A stretch of DNA of 50,925 bases. Source: Nitrospirota bacterium. Lineage in GTDB: Bacteria > Nitrospirota > Leptospirillia > Leptospirillales > Leptospirillaceae. Positions 1 through 8,718 of this stretch are shown here, piece after piece; within the stretch, counting starts at the first letter, position 1; each line of letters opens with the position of its first letter. The notes under the pieces were generated by a model. It was not told the origin of the DNA. It did not search any database and worked only from the letters and a program-made list of their open reading frames with translations. The stretch spans positions 1-50,925 of the forward strand of contig JAMCWM010000007.1 in NCBI GenBank assembly GCA_023481175.1, given 5' to 3'. The position numbers and the translations under genes are program-made.

Positions 1-133
1 GCGGGTGTTCTTTCTTCTTTTCCCCGATTTTTTAGAAAATCCCTCCTCGATCTGCCTTGTCCAAAGGGGGAGGGTTTTGTGAATCGGACCAGTTTTTGGT
101 CAGCTTATGATCCATGTCGTTGTAGAGTTAAGA

Positions 134-304
134 TTAATGGAAAAATCGGGGGTTCTGAGGGGTCGGTCCGGGAAGAAAATAGTGGCGGCTCAAAAGACTG
201 AGGAAAATAACGGCAACAACGAACAAAAGAAGCGACAGAAAAAAGACAACCCTCACGCACAGGGATTTTCGGCTGAGAAATACAAGAATCCATGACATCG
301 GCAT
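134..304 (-). CDS. Small single-pass membrane protein, unknown function
   Basis: A 56-codon reading frame starting at ATG 304 and ending at TAA 136-134. The start is preceded by a strong Shine-Dalgarno, GGGAGGAG, six bases upstream. The protein starts MPMSWILVFL, has basic residues next (RKS, R), then one long hydrophobic segment at about residues 18-40 rich in Phe, Val and Leu, and a short Pro/His tail. This is the pattern of a single-pass inner-membrane peptide. It lies 59 bases behind comF at the distal end of the rplU-to-comF operon, so it is probably co-transcribed. I recognise no family. The strong ribosome site and clean membrane segment argue for a real gene; a second in-frame ATG at 298 is possible. 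Confidence 0.5.
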   Translation of the reverse strand: MPMSWILVFLSRKSLCVRVVFFLSLLLFVVAVIFLSLLSRHYFLPGPTPQNPRFFH

Positions 305-363
305 CTGACTCCTCCCTCTCCCGCCCTGGACCCTCTCCTATCGCTTTTTCAAAATACCACCTT

Positions 364-1107
364 TCAGGTCACAGTAAAGACCCGGGACATGTCTTGGCCC
401 GGCACTTCATTCTGACGAACGGACAGGAGATCTCCGCCGGAAAGACCGGCCGCCTCCATCCGGCCTAGAAGTGCGATATGGGCGAGAACAGAAAAGCCGC
501 TTTGAGCAAGAAGCCTGTCGATCGATCGGAGGGTAAATCCGGTCACCATCAGGTCGTCAAGAAGAACGACCCCCTCCCGGGGACAGCCGGAAAGCCCCCG
601 GACATCCAGGCGAAAATTGGGAGAGAAGAGGACCTCCCGCCTTTCCGCGCGTCTCCTGGTCTTTTGGAGAAGCTCCGTTGTCCGCACAATCCCGGAAAAG
701 GAAATCGGAATCCCCTCCATCCGGTGGAGACGGAAGGCGAGGGCGTCAGGGAGGGAGAGATCACGGCGGATGAGGCGTTTTTGGGAAGGGGGAACGGGAA
801 GGAGAATCCGGGACCCGAAAGGCAGAAGACCGGACCGGAGTCCCCGGTCGAACAGGATCTTCATGGCTCTCCGGTTGCCTCGGTTCTTCGCCAGACGAAA
901 GAGCCGCCCCGCCGGACCGGCATCGGGGTAGACAAAACGGATCTTCCGGTTGTTCCGGACAATTTCTCGTCCGGGGTGACGCCACACGGGATCTTCCTCG
1001 CAGATCCGGCAAAGATCCCCGGCTCCCGAAGGGGAGCCACAAGCCAGGCAGATTCTTGAAAAAAGGCGGGAAAGGAGTGAAAGGCCTCCTCCAGGCCAGG
1101 GAATCAC
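364..1107 (-). CDS. comF: ComF family phosphoribosyltransferase-like protein
   Basis: Predicted 247-residue ComF-family protein, linked in other bacteria to natural transformation and late DNA-uptake steps, though its exact reaction is unsettled. An N-terminal zinc-finger-like pair CLACG and CRIC lies near residues 20-40, followed by the LLPVPPS motif, the RTTELLQKTRRRAERR stretch (the usual R-T-x-x-Q-x-x-L-x-x-x-x-R region) and a PRPP-binding loop GVVLLDDLMVTGFTL near the C terminus. I place the start at GTG 1107 because its GTGA overlaps the stop codon of the upstream LapAB gene by four bases and no downstream ATG precedes the zinc finger. Longer frames reach 1260 but run deep into the neighbouring gene. 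The length fits the family. Confidence 0.82.
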   Translation of the reverse strand: MIPWPGGGLSLLSRLFSRICLACGSPSGAGDLCRICEEDPVWRHPGREIVRNNRKIRFVYPDAGPAGRLFRLAKNRGNRRAMKILFDRGLRSGLLPFGSRILLPVPPSQKRLIRRDLSLPDALAFRLHRMEGIPISFSGIVRTTELLQKTRRRAERREVLFSPNFRLDVRGLSGCPREGVVLLDDLMVTGFTLRSIDRLLAQSGFSVLAHIALLGRMEAAGLSGGDLLSVRQNEVPGQDMSRVFTVT

Positions 1108-2510
1108 GGGGGCGTTGGACCTGAAAAATATTCCTGGTAAGCCGTCCGGAGGGAGGGAGCAGAAGGAATGGTCGGGGAGTCGGCCTCTCCGTGAGGTCTG
1201 TCCGTAAAGAGAAGGCCGTCCGTGCGCACGATCGTGTTCCATTGATGGCAAGCGGGGCATCGTCCCGACCAGCCGGGATAAAATGTCCGGCAGGCCTTGC
1301 AGACATAAGGCTGGTCGTCGGAAGGGACCAGGGACAGGATCCTCTTGTAGGCATCGAGCGCCAGCTCGATCTGACCGCGCCTCTCGTAGATCTCCCCTGT
1401 CAGGCGATAGAATTCCCCTCCCCAGTCGGCGTCCCCCTCCAGGGCTTCGAGGCGGAAGAGGGCTTCCTCCTCCATTCCGAGAAGATTCTGGACGCGGGCC
1501 TGGTGATACCGGAGACCAGGGTTTCCCGGTTTTTTTCCGAGGGCCTTCTCGTAAAGAGAGATCACCGCATCCGGGTTCCCCTTTTCAAGGTAGAATTCCT
1601 CCAGCCGCACGAGATGAAGGGTCTGTCCGGTGCGCTCCCATCCCTCCCAAAGATTTTCGATCCCCTCCTTCTCCCGCCCTTCGGCCATCTGGGCCTCCGC
1701 CAGCCCGATCCGGGCCGGGGTAAAGGAGGGATCGATCTTGAGGGCTCCCCGGAAAGCCCGCCTCGCCCCTTCGGTCTGTCCCTGCCGGTGAAGGAGAAAG
1801 CCCACCTCGAAACGGATCCCGACCAGGATCGAGACCTCCCGGTCCCGTCTCTCCCCCTTTTCGAAGGAGCGGGCAAGAACGGTCTGGACGGACAGGGCTT
1901 CCTCCCATCGTTCGTTCTTGATGAGAAGCCTTCTGAAGAATTCCAGGACCTCCCTGTTTCGGCCTTCCTTCTTGAAGTACTCCCGAAGGAGCGCCAGGGC
2001 GTCTTCCACGCGCCCCGCCCCTTCGTAATCGGAGGCCAGGGCCAGGACGAGCCGGACATCCTCCTCGTCGAAAACACGCGCCCGCCGGTGAATCCGAATG
2101 GCCCCGACATAGTCTCCCGCCGACCGTTTGAGGTCTCCGTAGAGAAGGAGGGCTTCCTTGTGATCGGGGAAAAGAGTCACCAGACGTTCAAGCACCGAGA
2201 TGGCCTGGGGAAGGTGAGAACGGTTGATCTCTGTCCAGGCCCTCTTCCAGAGGGCCATCGCCTTTTCGGAGCGTTTTTCCTCGCGCCCCTCCCGAAGGTT
2301 TTCCACCCAGGACAAAAAGTCCGACAGCCCATGGATCAGAAAGACGAGCCCCGCCCCCAGGGCGAAGGCCAGAACAAGCAGGGTGATCTGGGGAAGGACG
2401 AGAACCTTGTGGGGGAAAAGCTGAAAGGACACCTTCTGGTCGTTCCATTCGGCCAGTTTGACAAGAGCCACCGCCAAAAGGAGCATGACGAGAAGGAGAA
2501 GACGTGTCAT
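1104..2510 (-). CDS. lapB: LapA-LapB fusion: membrane-anchored TPR protein with rubredoxin-like domain
   Basis: 468 residues. Residues about 1-75 hold two membrane segments around an NDQKVSFQLF motif and look like LapA (DUF1049). They are followed by a basic linker, around nine TPR-like helices (about 85-405) and a rubredoxin-type zinc ribbon YVCKAC...RCPACHQW at about 407-430, the hallmark of LapB/YciM. In E. coli LapA and LapB are separate, adjacent proteins that tune LPS synthesis by steering FtsH proteolysis of LpxC; here the two are one chain. A 40-residue Ser/Pro-rich tail follows the zinc ribbon. The ATG overlaps the rsfS stop as ATGA, and the gene overlaps comF by four bases, so translation is likely coupled. 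The family assignment is strong; the LpxC role is inferred. Confidence 0.82.
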   Translation of the reverse strand: MTRLLLLVMLLLAVALVKLAEWNDQKVSFQLFPHKVLVLPQITLLVLAFALGAGLVFLIHGLSDFLSWVENLREGREEKRSEKAMALWKRAWTEINRSHLPQAISVLERLVTLFPDHKEALLLYGDLKRSAGDYVGAIRIHRRARVFDEEDVRLVLALASDYEGAGRVEDALALLREYFKKEGRNREVLEFFRRLLIKNERWEEALSVQTVLARSFEKGERRDREVSILVGIRFEVGFLLHRQGQTEGARRAFRGALKIDPSFTPARIGLAEAQMAEGREKEGIENLWEGWERTGQTLHLVRLEEFYLEKGNPDAVISLYEKALGKKPGNPGLRYHQARVQNLLGMEEEALFRLEALEGDADWGGEFYRLTGEIYERRGQIELALDAYKRILSLVPSDDQPYVCKACRTFYPGWSGRCPACHQWNTIVRTDGLLFTDRPHGEADSPTIPSAPSLRTAYQEYFSGPTPP

Positions 2511-2983
2511 GAGGAATGGAACTCCGACGCCGGCGATTCCTTCTGGGGCCGGAGGGCGGAATAAAGCGAAAGCCGTTCTTCCGGAAGAACCCTGCGTTCG
2601 CGGCCGGCCTCGTCATAGGCATGGATCGTCGCATCGGCATACAGGTCCTCGAGACGATAGATTCCCCGAACCCCCGGAAGAAACAGGTCGACGACCACAT
2701 CCCCCAGATCGAGAAGGGTCCACTTTCCTCCCCGCTCGGGAGAGATCCCGAACCCCGGAGTCGACAGGGCCTCGTCCAGAGCCTCGAGGGCGGACTGCAT
2801 GTGACGTTCATTCTCGGCATCGCCCAGGATCAGGCAATCGGCATAGGAACAGACGCCGGTCACGTCAACGACCCAGACATCCCGGATCTTCTTGTCAACA
2901 AGAACTCTCGCGATACGTCTGGCCTCGTCAAGAGGCCTGGTATCAGGTATATCCATGACCTTCCGGTCATTCGATGGCCTCAC
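2507..2983 (-). CDS. rsfS: Ribosomal silencing factor RsfS
   Basis: 158-residue RsfS (DUF143/Iojap) protein that binds ribosomal protein L14 and blocks subunit joining in starvation. The family core is plain: SYADCLILGDAENERHMQSA, then W-T-LLDLGDVVVDLF and RLEDLYADA. The start is GTG 2983, supported by AAGGAG six bases upstream; an internal ATG at 2956 lacks such a site. The C-terminal tail (after LYADA) is about 35 residues longer than in many homologues and is Arg/Glu-rich. It follows nadD in the same direction, the common nadD-rsfS order, and couples to lapAB by an ATGA overlap. Confidence 0.92.
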   Translation of the reverse strand: MRPSNDRKVMDIPDTRPLDEARRIARVLVDKKIRDVWVVDVTGVCSYADCLILGDAENERHMQSALEALDEALSTPGFGISPERGGKWTLLDLGDVVVDLFLPGVRGIYRLEDLYADATIHAYDEAGRERRVLPEERLSLYSALRPQKESPASEFHSS

Positions 2984-3086
2984 AAAATCTCCTTGTGCAA
3001 TTCAGGAAGAAAAGCGGAATAACGAAGGACTGCCTCTCCCCGTCCCCGAGGGAGGCTCGAAAAACTCAGGAAACAGGGCCCTTGCC

Positions 3087-3812
3087 CTACGGAAATCCCC
3101 GATATATCCCTTTTTTCACAATATAGGATTTCACCGCTTCAGGCAAGAGATCGGCCCAGCGGTCCCGGTCCTTTCCGGCCAGACCCTTCCGGAGATCCGT
3201 CGACGAGACATCCACGGCGTCGATACGGAGGTAGCGTAGCGTAGTCCCGAAGAAAGGAAGTCCCCAGACCGCTTCCCTCAAGAGGCCTTCCCGGACCCCC
3301 GCCACCGTCTCCGCCGCTAAGGGATCCAGGAGACCCGAGGCCCTGAGAACGGTGAAAACCCCCTCCCGGGTCCCCCTGCCATCCGCTCCGGGACGTGTCA
3401 CGACCAGGAGATGGGTCCCCGACAGGATCACTTCAGGTTGTCCCCAACTCCAGAAATCGGCAAAGGCATCCTCCCCCATGACGAAAAACGGAGGAGGATC
3501 GATGGCCAGGGCGGCGATGGTGCGGAAAGTGTAGGAGAGGCCCTCCATGCGGCATTCGATATCCGAACTCCGCCATCCCGGATGGTCGCGGATGGCGAGA
3601 TCAAGCATGAACTTCCTCTCTTCGCAGGAAATCTCCGGGGCTTCCTTGTGGGGGGGGGCGCCTGTCGGCATGAAAAGAATCTCGCGAAGACCCAGACGCG
3701 CTTCGATTTCCGAGGCCAAGGCGAGATGCCCCCGATGAACCGGATTGAAGGCTCCGCCGAAAAGGGCCAGGGTCGGGTGCAGGGTTTTCTCAGCTCCCCC
3801 GGAGGTGTCCAT
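3087..3812 (-). CDS. nadD: Nicotinate-nucleotide adenylyltransferase
   Basis: About 241 residues. Transfers AMP from ATP to nicotinate mononucleotide in NAD synthesis. The nucleotidyltransferase fingerprint GGAFNPVHRGH sits near the N terminus (G-x-F-x-P-x-H-x-G-H), SYTFRTIAAL marks the substrate region, and VSSTDLRKGL is the ISSTxxR motif near the C terminus. The ATG at 3812 overlaps the end of proA by 23 bases; an ATG at 3818 is an alternative, and neither has a clear Shine-Dalgarno, which fits translational coupling. The gene lies between proA and rsfS. Confidence 0.93.
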   Translation of the reverse strand: MDTSGGAEKTLHPTLALFGGAFNPVHRGHLALASEIEARLGLREILFMPTGAPPHKEAPEISCEERKFMLDLAIRDHPGWRSSDIECRMEGLSYTFRTIAALAIDPPPFFVMGEDAFADFWSWGQPEVILSGTHLLVVTRPGADGRGTREGVFTVLRASGLLDPLAAETVAGVREGLLREAVWGLPFFGTTLRYLRIDAVDVSSTDLRKGLAGKDRDRWADLLPEAVKSYIVKKGIYRGFP

Positions 3813-5049
3813 GGCCATGCACCATGTACTTGGTGGTCGTAAGCTCCGAAAGTCCCATCGTTCCGCGGGCATGAATCCGGGTCGTGCTGATGCCCACTTC
3901 CGCCCCCAGACCGAAGACGCCTCCGTCATGGAGCCGGGTGGAGGCGTTGACCATGACGCAGGAAGCGTCCACCTCCCGAAGAAATCTTTCGGCCTCGAAG
4001 ACGTCGGACGTCACGATCGACTCGGTATGTCCCGATCCGTACTGGGCGATATGCTCGATCGCCTCGTCGAGGTTCGACACGATGCGAAGATTCATCGAGA
4101 GCGACAGGAATTCGGTGGCATAACTTTCCGGGGATGCCGGGGAAAGGGTCGGATCGATGTGGCGCGTCCGGGGACATCCGAAGACCGTGACCTCCTTCTC
4201 CCTAAGAATGTTGAGAAGGGGGCGGACGAAGGTTTCGGAAATCTGCTCGTGAACAAGGAGGGTCTCCATCGCATTGCAGGTGGAAGGCCGGTTCACCTTG
4301 GCATTGACCGCAATATCCCGGGCCATGGTAAATGGGGCGCTGGCGGAGACGAAGACATGACAGATCCCCTGATCATGCCGCAAGACCGGAACCCGGGCAT
4401 GGGACACCACCGCCTCCATGAGAGAGGCTCCACCGCGGGGAATCACCACATCAAGAGTGGTGTTGGAGACCAGGTCGGAAACCACCTTGCGGTCCGTCCA
4501 GGGGAGAAAGGCCACTCCGTCAGGGTTCAGATTGGCCTCGGCCAGTCCTTCCCAGATAGCCCGGGAAAGAAGGGTGTTGCTCCGGATCGCCTCGGATCCC
4601 CCTTTCAGGACGACGCCGTTTCCGGACTTGAGGCAGAGCGAGGCCACCTCTACCGTCACATTGGGTCGGGATTCGTACACCACGCCAACGAGACCGATGG
4701 GCACACGGACCTTTTCGATGATCAGCCCGTCCGGATTTTCCCACCGGGATACGGCGGTTCCCACCGGGTCCGGAAGGGCGGCCACCTCCCGGACCCCCGT
4801 CACCATTCCCGCAAACCGGGTTTCCGTCAGAAGGAGCCTGTCGCACATGGCCGGAGAGAGCCCCTTGGAAAGGGCCTCCTCATAATCCTGCCGGTTCGCA
4901 TTCAGGATTTCCGGGCGCATCGATTCGAGCTGTCCGGCAATTTTTTCCAGGGCCTCGTTCTTTTTCCCGGAGGTCAATATCGCATAGGAGCGCGAAGCCT
5001 CACGCGTCTTCTTCAGTAGCGGCGGAAGTTCCGAGGCATTGTAGGACAT
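3790..5049 (-). CDS. proA: Gamma-glutamyl phosphate reductase
   Basis: 419 residues, the usual ProA length. It reduces L-glutamyl-5-phosphate to glutamate-5-semialdehyde with NADPH in proline synthesis. Diagnostic stretches include GLVGVVYESRPNVT, LKSGNGVVLKGGSEA (nucleotide site) and the catalytic cysteine in NRPSTCNAMETLLVHE. Two in-tandem ATG codons occur at 5052 and 5049; AAGGAGG lies seven bases before the second and four before the first, so I prefer 5049. Either overlaps the proB stop, giving a coupled proBA pair. Longer frames reading to 5463 are a by-product of high GC. Confidence 0.95.
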   Translation of the reverse strand: MSYNASELPPLLKKTREASRSYAILTSGKKNEALEKIAGQLESMRPEILNANRQDYEEALSKGLSPAMCDRLLLTETRFAGMVTGVREVAALPDPVGTAVSRWENPDGLIIEKVRVPIGLVGVVYESRPNVTVEVASLCLKSGNGVVLKGGSEAIRSNTLLSRAIWEGLAEANLNPDGVAFLPWTDRKVVSDLVSNTTLDVVIPRGGASLMEAVVSHARVPVLRHDQGICHVFVSASAPFTMARDIAVNAKVNRPSTCNAMETLLVHEQISETFVRPLLNILREKEVTVFGCPRTRHIDPTLSPASPESYATEFLSLSMNLRIVSNLDEAIEHIAQYGSGHTESIVTSDVFEAERFLREVDASCVMVNASTRLHDGGVFGLGAEVGISTTRIHARGTMGLSELTTTKYMVHGHGHLRGS

Positions 5050-6176
5050 CATTTCTCCTCCTTGACTTTCCTGAACCCGTCGTCCAACAGGACCAGGTCG
5101 TTTCGATGGACAAGGATCCCCGGCATCCCTGCCCTCCAGTCGGCCGATCCCGTCCGGGCAATGCCCTTCGCGATTTCGCGGCCTTGCGAGTCCAGAAGAT
5201 AGACCGGATCCCTCGCGGCAAACTGTCCGTCGACGCCCGCCACGCCCGCCCCCAAAAGGCTCGTCTTGCCCCCCGAGAGAGCTTTCGCAGCTCCCGCATC
5301 GAGCCGGAAGCCCCCACGGGGCCTGGAAAAATGCCCTATCCAGATCTTCCTGTTGGACGGAAGAGCGGTCCGGGTCTCGAAGAGGGTCCCTGTCTTTCCC
5401 TCGAAAAAGCGGAAAATTCCCGAAGCGAGATCGCCCTTCAGTACCCCGACCGGAAGACCCCACCCGTTGGCCCAGAGGGCGGTGCTGACCTTCGAGGCCA
5501 TCCCCCCTGTCCCCAGTCCGCTTCGCGAGACGCCGGCCATCCGCTCAATCTCCGGAGTGATGCCGTGGATGCAGGAAATCTTTTTCGCCGTCGGCACGAC
5601 CCGGGGATCCGCCGTATAGAGGTGAGAGACATCGGACAGGAGCAGAAGACATTCGGCTCTTACAAGGCCGGCGACATAGGCGGAAAGGCGGTCGTTGTCC
5701 CCGAACCGGATTTCGAAGGTCGCCACCGCATCGTTTTCGTTCACCACGGGAACGATTCCAAGCGAGAGAAGGGTCTCGATCGTCCTCTCAAGATTCGTAA
5801 AACGCTCCCTGTCGATGATATCGGCGGGTGTCAGAAGAATCTGGGCAGAGTGGATCCCGTGGCGCCCCAACGCCCTCTCCCACTGGATCATGAGAGGGAT
5901 CTGTCCGGCAGAAGCGGCCGCCTGCTTCAAGGCAAGCGAGAGGGGCTTCTTTCCGAGCCCGATTTTTCCCCTTCCGGCGGCGATCGCCCCGGAGGAGACC
6001 AGAACCACTCGGACCCCTTCCTTCCGGAGAAGGGCCACCTGACGGGCGATTCTTCCGAAAGAGCCCGACGACAGGGCTCCCGAAGGGTCGGTCAGGATCT
6101 GGCTTCCAACCTTGAGAACGAGGATGCGGAGACGCTTTCTGATCCGGGCGCGTTCCTCCCGGCAAAGCTCGTCCAC
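5049..6176 (-). CDS. proB: Glutamate 5-kinase with C-terminal PUA domain
   Basis: About 375 residues. First step of proline synthesis: ATP-dependent phosphorylation of glutamate. The amino-acid-kinase fold shows in LVLKVGSQIL, LVSSGAIAAG, VVNENDAVA, FGDNDRLSA and GLGTGGMASKV. Residues about 280-370 form a PUA domain (GFRLDAGAAKALSGGKTSLL...GREIAKGIAR) as in E. coli ProB. I choose GTG 6176, eight bases after the obg stop, because it gives a standard-length enzyme; the Shine-Dalgarno is poor (AGGA at about -14). Frames reaching 6287 would overlap obg by about 100 bases. The gene sits between obg and proA. Confidence 0.93.
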   Translation of the reverse strand: MDELCREERARIRKRLRILVLKVGSQILTDPSGALSSGSFGRIARQVALLRKEGVRVVLVSSGAIAAGRGKIGLGKKPLSLALKQAAASAGQIPLMIQWERALGRHGIHSAQILLTPADIIDRERFTNLERTIETLLSLGIVPVVNENDAVATFEIRFGDNDRLSAYVAGLVRAECLLLLSDVSHLYTADPRVVPTAKKISCIHGITPEIERMAGVSRSGLGTGGMASKVSTALWANGWGLPVGVLKGDLASGIFRFFEGKTGTLFETRTALPSNRKIWIGHFSRPRGGFRLDAGAAKALSGGKTSLLGAGVAGVDGQFAARDPVYLLDSQGREIAKGIARTGSADWRAGMPGILVHRNDLVLLDDGFRKVKEEK

Positions 6177-6183
6177 GGAGGGA

Positions 6184-7224
6184 CTAGTCCTGGGACGCGG
6201 CGTTTCCGGCAAGGGATTTCCCTTCGAGAAGAAGGTCGAGGGCCGACAGGAGCTCGGGGATTCCGCTCCCGGTCTGCGAAGAGACAAAGAAGGGAGTTCG
6301 GCCGTTTTTCATGCAGAATTGCCTGAAGGCTTCGACCCTTTGGGGATCGGCCGCATCGATCTTCGTGGCCGCCAGCTCTTCCGGCTTTTCGAGAAGGGCG
6401 GGATCATAAAGCTCCAGCTCCTTCCTGATCACGCGGTAGGCCTCCTCCGGGTCCTCAGGACCCTCGAAGCTCACGTCGATGAAGTGCAGAAGGATTTCGG
6501 TCCGTTCGACATGCCGAAGGAACCGGTCTCCGAGCCCCCGTCCCTCGTGGGCTCCCTCGATCAGACCAGGAAGGTCGGCTATGACATATTCCCTGTTGTT
6601 CGGGGGCTGCCCCCGGGAAATGACCCCCAGATGCGGATAAAGGGTCGTGAAGGGGTAGGAACCGATGCGGGGATGGGCCCGTGTGACGCGGCCCAGGAAG
6701 GTGGATTTTCCGGCATTTGGAAATCCCAGAAGGCCGACCTTCGCCATGACCTTGAGTTCGAACTTCAGAAAAACTTCCTGGGCGGGTTTTCCGGGTTCTG
6801 CAAAATCCGGCGCCTGGCGTGTCGGGGTTGCAAAATGGGTATTTCCCCGTCCTCCGCGGCCACCCTGGGCCGCATTGTAAACCTGTCCCTCGGAGATCAG
6901 GTCGGCCAGGAGTTCTCCCGTTTCCGCGTTGAAGATCTGAGTTCCCAGGGGAAGCCGGAGAATCAGGTCTTCGCCGTTCTTTCCATGCTGTTTTTTTCCC
7001 CGGCCATTTTCTCCGGAGGAGGCCACGACACGGGGACGATGCTTGAAGTCCAGAAGAGTCGACTTCGAGGAGGTTCCCAGAAGAAGGATCGACCCCCCGT
7101 TTCCTCCGTCTCCTCCGTCAGGCCCCCCGCGGGGAACGAACTTTTCCCTCCGGAAAGAGGCCGATCCGTCTCCACCCTTGCCGGAGGAAACCCAGAGCGT
7201 GACCTCGTCGACAAACTGAGACAT
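6184..7224 (-). CDS. obg: Obg family GTPase
   Basis: 346 residues. Conserved GTPase acting in 50S ribosome assembly and stress signalling. The Gly-rich Obg fold occupies residues about 1-158 (GKGGDGSASFRREKFVPRGG, GGRGGRGNTHFATPTRQAP). The G domain follows with G1 GFPNAGKST, G2 YPFTTLYPHLG, G3 DLPGLIEG, and G4 as TKID instead of NKxD, a variant that occurs in this family. There is no extended C-terminal TGS/OCT domain. It lies 48 bases behind rpmA in the widely conserved rplU-rpmA-obg order. Confidence 0.96.
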   Translation of the reverse strand: MSQFVDEVTLWVSSGKGGDGSASFRREKFVPRGGPDGGDGGNGGSILLLGTSSKSTLLDFKHRPRVVASSGENGRGKKQHGKNGEDLILRLPLGTQIFNAETGELLADLISEGQVYNAAQGGRGGRGNTHFATPTRQAPDFAEPGKPAQEVFLKFELKVMAKVGLLGFPNAGKSTFLGRVTRAHPRIGSYPFTTLYPHLGVISRGQPPNNREYVIADLPGLIEGAHEGRGLGDRFLRHVERTEILLHFIDVSFEGPEDPEEAYRVIRKELELYDPALLEKPEELAATKIDAADPQRVEAFRQFCMKNGRTPFFVSSQTGSGIPELLSALDLLLEGKSLAGNAASQD

Positions 7225-7272
7225 GAAACCTCCGGCAGGGGGAATACTCCGCCCGAGAACCGGGCGGACGGG

Positions 7273-7557
7273 TCAGGCCTCGACAGTCCCGGGGATTCCG
7301 GGAGTGCCGGGAACGATGCTGATCTTTTTTGCATCACGGCCGTAGCGCGAAAACTTCACCACTCCGGTCTGCATGGCAAAAAGGGTATGATCCCGGCCCA
7401 TCCCGACATTTTCCCCGGGATAGAACTGGGTTCCTCGCTGCCGGACGAGAATGTTTCCGGCCAGAACAAACTGTCCGTCGTGGCGCTTGACGCCCAGTCG
7501 CTTCGATTCCGAGTCGCGTCCGTTACGGGTCGAACCGACCCCTTTCTTATGAGCCAT
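7273..7557 (-). CDS. rpmA: 50S ribosomal protein L27
   Basis: 94 residues, beginning [20 protein letters not shown], the canonical L27 N terminus, followed by [19 protein letters not shown] and [11 protein letters not shown]. The protein contacts the peptidyl-transferase centre. The N terminus begins directly with the mature A-H-K-K sequence, so there is no Prp-cleaved extension of the Firmicutes type. The C-terminal tail is Pro/Gly-rich ([13 protein letters not shown]). It is 14 bases downstream of rplU. Confidence 0.97.
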   Translation of the reverse strand: MAHKKGVGSTRNGRDSESKRLGVKRHDGQFVLAGNILVRQRGTQFYPGENVGMGRDHTLFAMQTGVVKFSRYGRDAKKISIVPGTPGIPGTVEA

Positions 7558-7571
7558 GAGATGGTCCTCTC

Positions 7572-7895
7572 TTAAGCTGTCTTGACGATGGATTCAATCT
7601 TCACCCGGGACACAAGCTGACGATGTCCCTTCTTGCGACGATAGTTCTTGCGGCGCTTCTTCTTGAAGACGATGATCTTCGGATCCTTTTCCTGGCGGAG
7701 AATCCGGCCATGGACTTCGACGGCAAGCGGTTTCTCCTCCGTCGCATACGAAATGACTCCATCCTCCGCCACCATCAACACCTCGTCGAAGATAACCGCC
7801 CCGTCTTCTTCGAGACGTTCCACCACGAGAATCTGCCCAGGGGCGACGCGATACATCTTGCCCCCGGTCCGTATCACGGCAAAGTTTCCTGCCAT
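7572..7895 (-). CDS. rplU: 50S ribosomal protein L21
   Basis: 107 residues. Typical L21: [20 protein letters not shown] at the start, a central [11 protein letters not shown], then [19 protein letters not shown], the basic signature of the family. ATG 7895 has AGAGGGGG upstream. Longer frames start at 8057 but those residues are not ribosomal. This is the promoter-proximal gene of the long minus-strand operon running to position 134; the promoter at 7996-8025 implies a leader of about 90 bases. Confidence 0.97.
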   Translation of the reverse strand: MAGNFAVIRTGGKMYRVAPGQILVVERLEEDGAVIFDEVLMVAEDGVISYATEEKPLAVEVHGRILRQEKDPKIIVFKKKRRKNYRRKKGHRQLVSRVKIESIVKTA

Positions 7896-7995
7896 GAGGT
7901 CCCCCTCTTTCTGATAAGCCTGACTATTAATCCGGCAGATATCTCCGCCGACACCCAAAGGGACCGTCAAGTCCCGCCCAAAGTCGCAAAGCTGA

Positions 7996-8025
7996 AATAT
8001 AACACAAGATCCGGCCGGGATGCAA
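7996..8025 (-). promoter_or_regulatory. Sigma70-type promoter of the rplU operon
   Basis: On the minus strand a -35 TTGCAT (8025-8020) and a -10 TATATT (8001-7996) are separated by 18 bases. Both hexamers match the consensus at five and four or more positions, and they point into rplU with a leader of about 90 bases. Confidence 0.6.
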
Positions 8026-8066
8026 AAACCATTCTGAGCGTTTCTGCATGACTCCATGATATTCGA

Positions 8067-8095
8067 TTGAAACCCATCGCCTATTGTGAGAATAT
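8067..8095 (+). promoter_or_regulatory. Possible promoter of the Fur-family gene
   Basis: TTGAAA (8067-8072), a 17-base spacer and a weak -10 GAATAT (8090-8095) lie about 115 bases before the regulator's ATG. The AT-rich stretch around the -10 could also hold an autoregulatory site, but I see no clear 19-bp Fur palindrome. Confidence 0.3.
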
Positions 8096-8211
8096 GGCAG
8101 AATTAAAACAGCCGACAGAAGAATTTGAAGGATAATCAGGACGGTCGGAGCCTCTTTTTAAGCATTCCGACCGAATTCTTGCCTTCAGGAAATCACCAAA
8201 GAGACGATCTT

Positions 8212-8715
8212 ATGACAGACCGCATTTTATCCAGGAAAAAATCCGGCCCCGCAGGGACGCCCCGGAATATGCCCGCGGCCGCGGGAGCCGACCTGACGGA
8301 ACATCTTCGGTCGCACGGAATTCATCCCACCCAGCAGCGGATAAGGGTACTCAAGGTTCTCGTCGACTCAAGGGCCCATTTGAGCGCAGAAGAGATCCAC
8401 GGGTTGGTGCGGGCCCAGACCCCCCGGATCGGACTCGCGACCATCTACCGCACCCTTCATGCCCTCAAAGAGAAGGGACTCGTCGAGGAACACCGTTTCA
8501 ACGACGAGTTCAGCCGATATGAGGCCATGCCTGCCAACCATCACGATCACCTGATCTGTATCGAGTGCGGAAAGGTGGTCGAGTTCGACCAGCCTCTTAT
8601 TGAACAACTTCAGCTTGCGGCGGCCAAGGAAAACCATTTTTCCATCGTATCCCATCGACTCGAAATCTATGGAATCTGCGAAAGCTGCGCGAAACTCCAC
8701 AAAAAAGAGCCATAG
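8212..8715 (+). CDS. Fur family metal-dependent transcriptional regulator
   Basis: 167 residues from ATG 8212. The winged-helix part reads LRSHGIHPTQQRIRVLKVL then GLATIYRTLHALKEKGLVEE, the recognition-helix region of the family. The metal-binding dimerisation part holds HHDHLICIECGKVVEF and a second pair CESC near the C terminus, giving a CxxC...CxxC structural zinc site. The N terminus is about 25 residues longer than in E. coli Fur and rich in Ala/Pro/Gly. Whether it senses iron (Fur), peroxide (PerR) or zinc (Zur) cannot be told from sequence alone. It is a candidate for the protein that binds the Fur box at 35106-35124. A TTG at 8125 would extend it by 29 residues but lacks support. Confidence 0.88.
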   Translation: MTDRILSRKKSGPAGTPRNMPAAAGADLTEHLRSHGIHPTQQRIRVLKVLVDSRAHLSAEEIHGLVRAQTPRIGLATIYRTLHALKEKGLVEEHRFNDEFSRYEAMPANHHDHLICIECGKVVEFDQPLIEQLQLAAAKENHFSIVSHRLEIYGICESCAKLHKKEP

Positions 8716-8718
8716 TCC

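Noticed and set aside
32-115. 27-codon frame on the minus strand starting at ATG 115
   Set aside because: No ribosome site and no homologue; too short to support.
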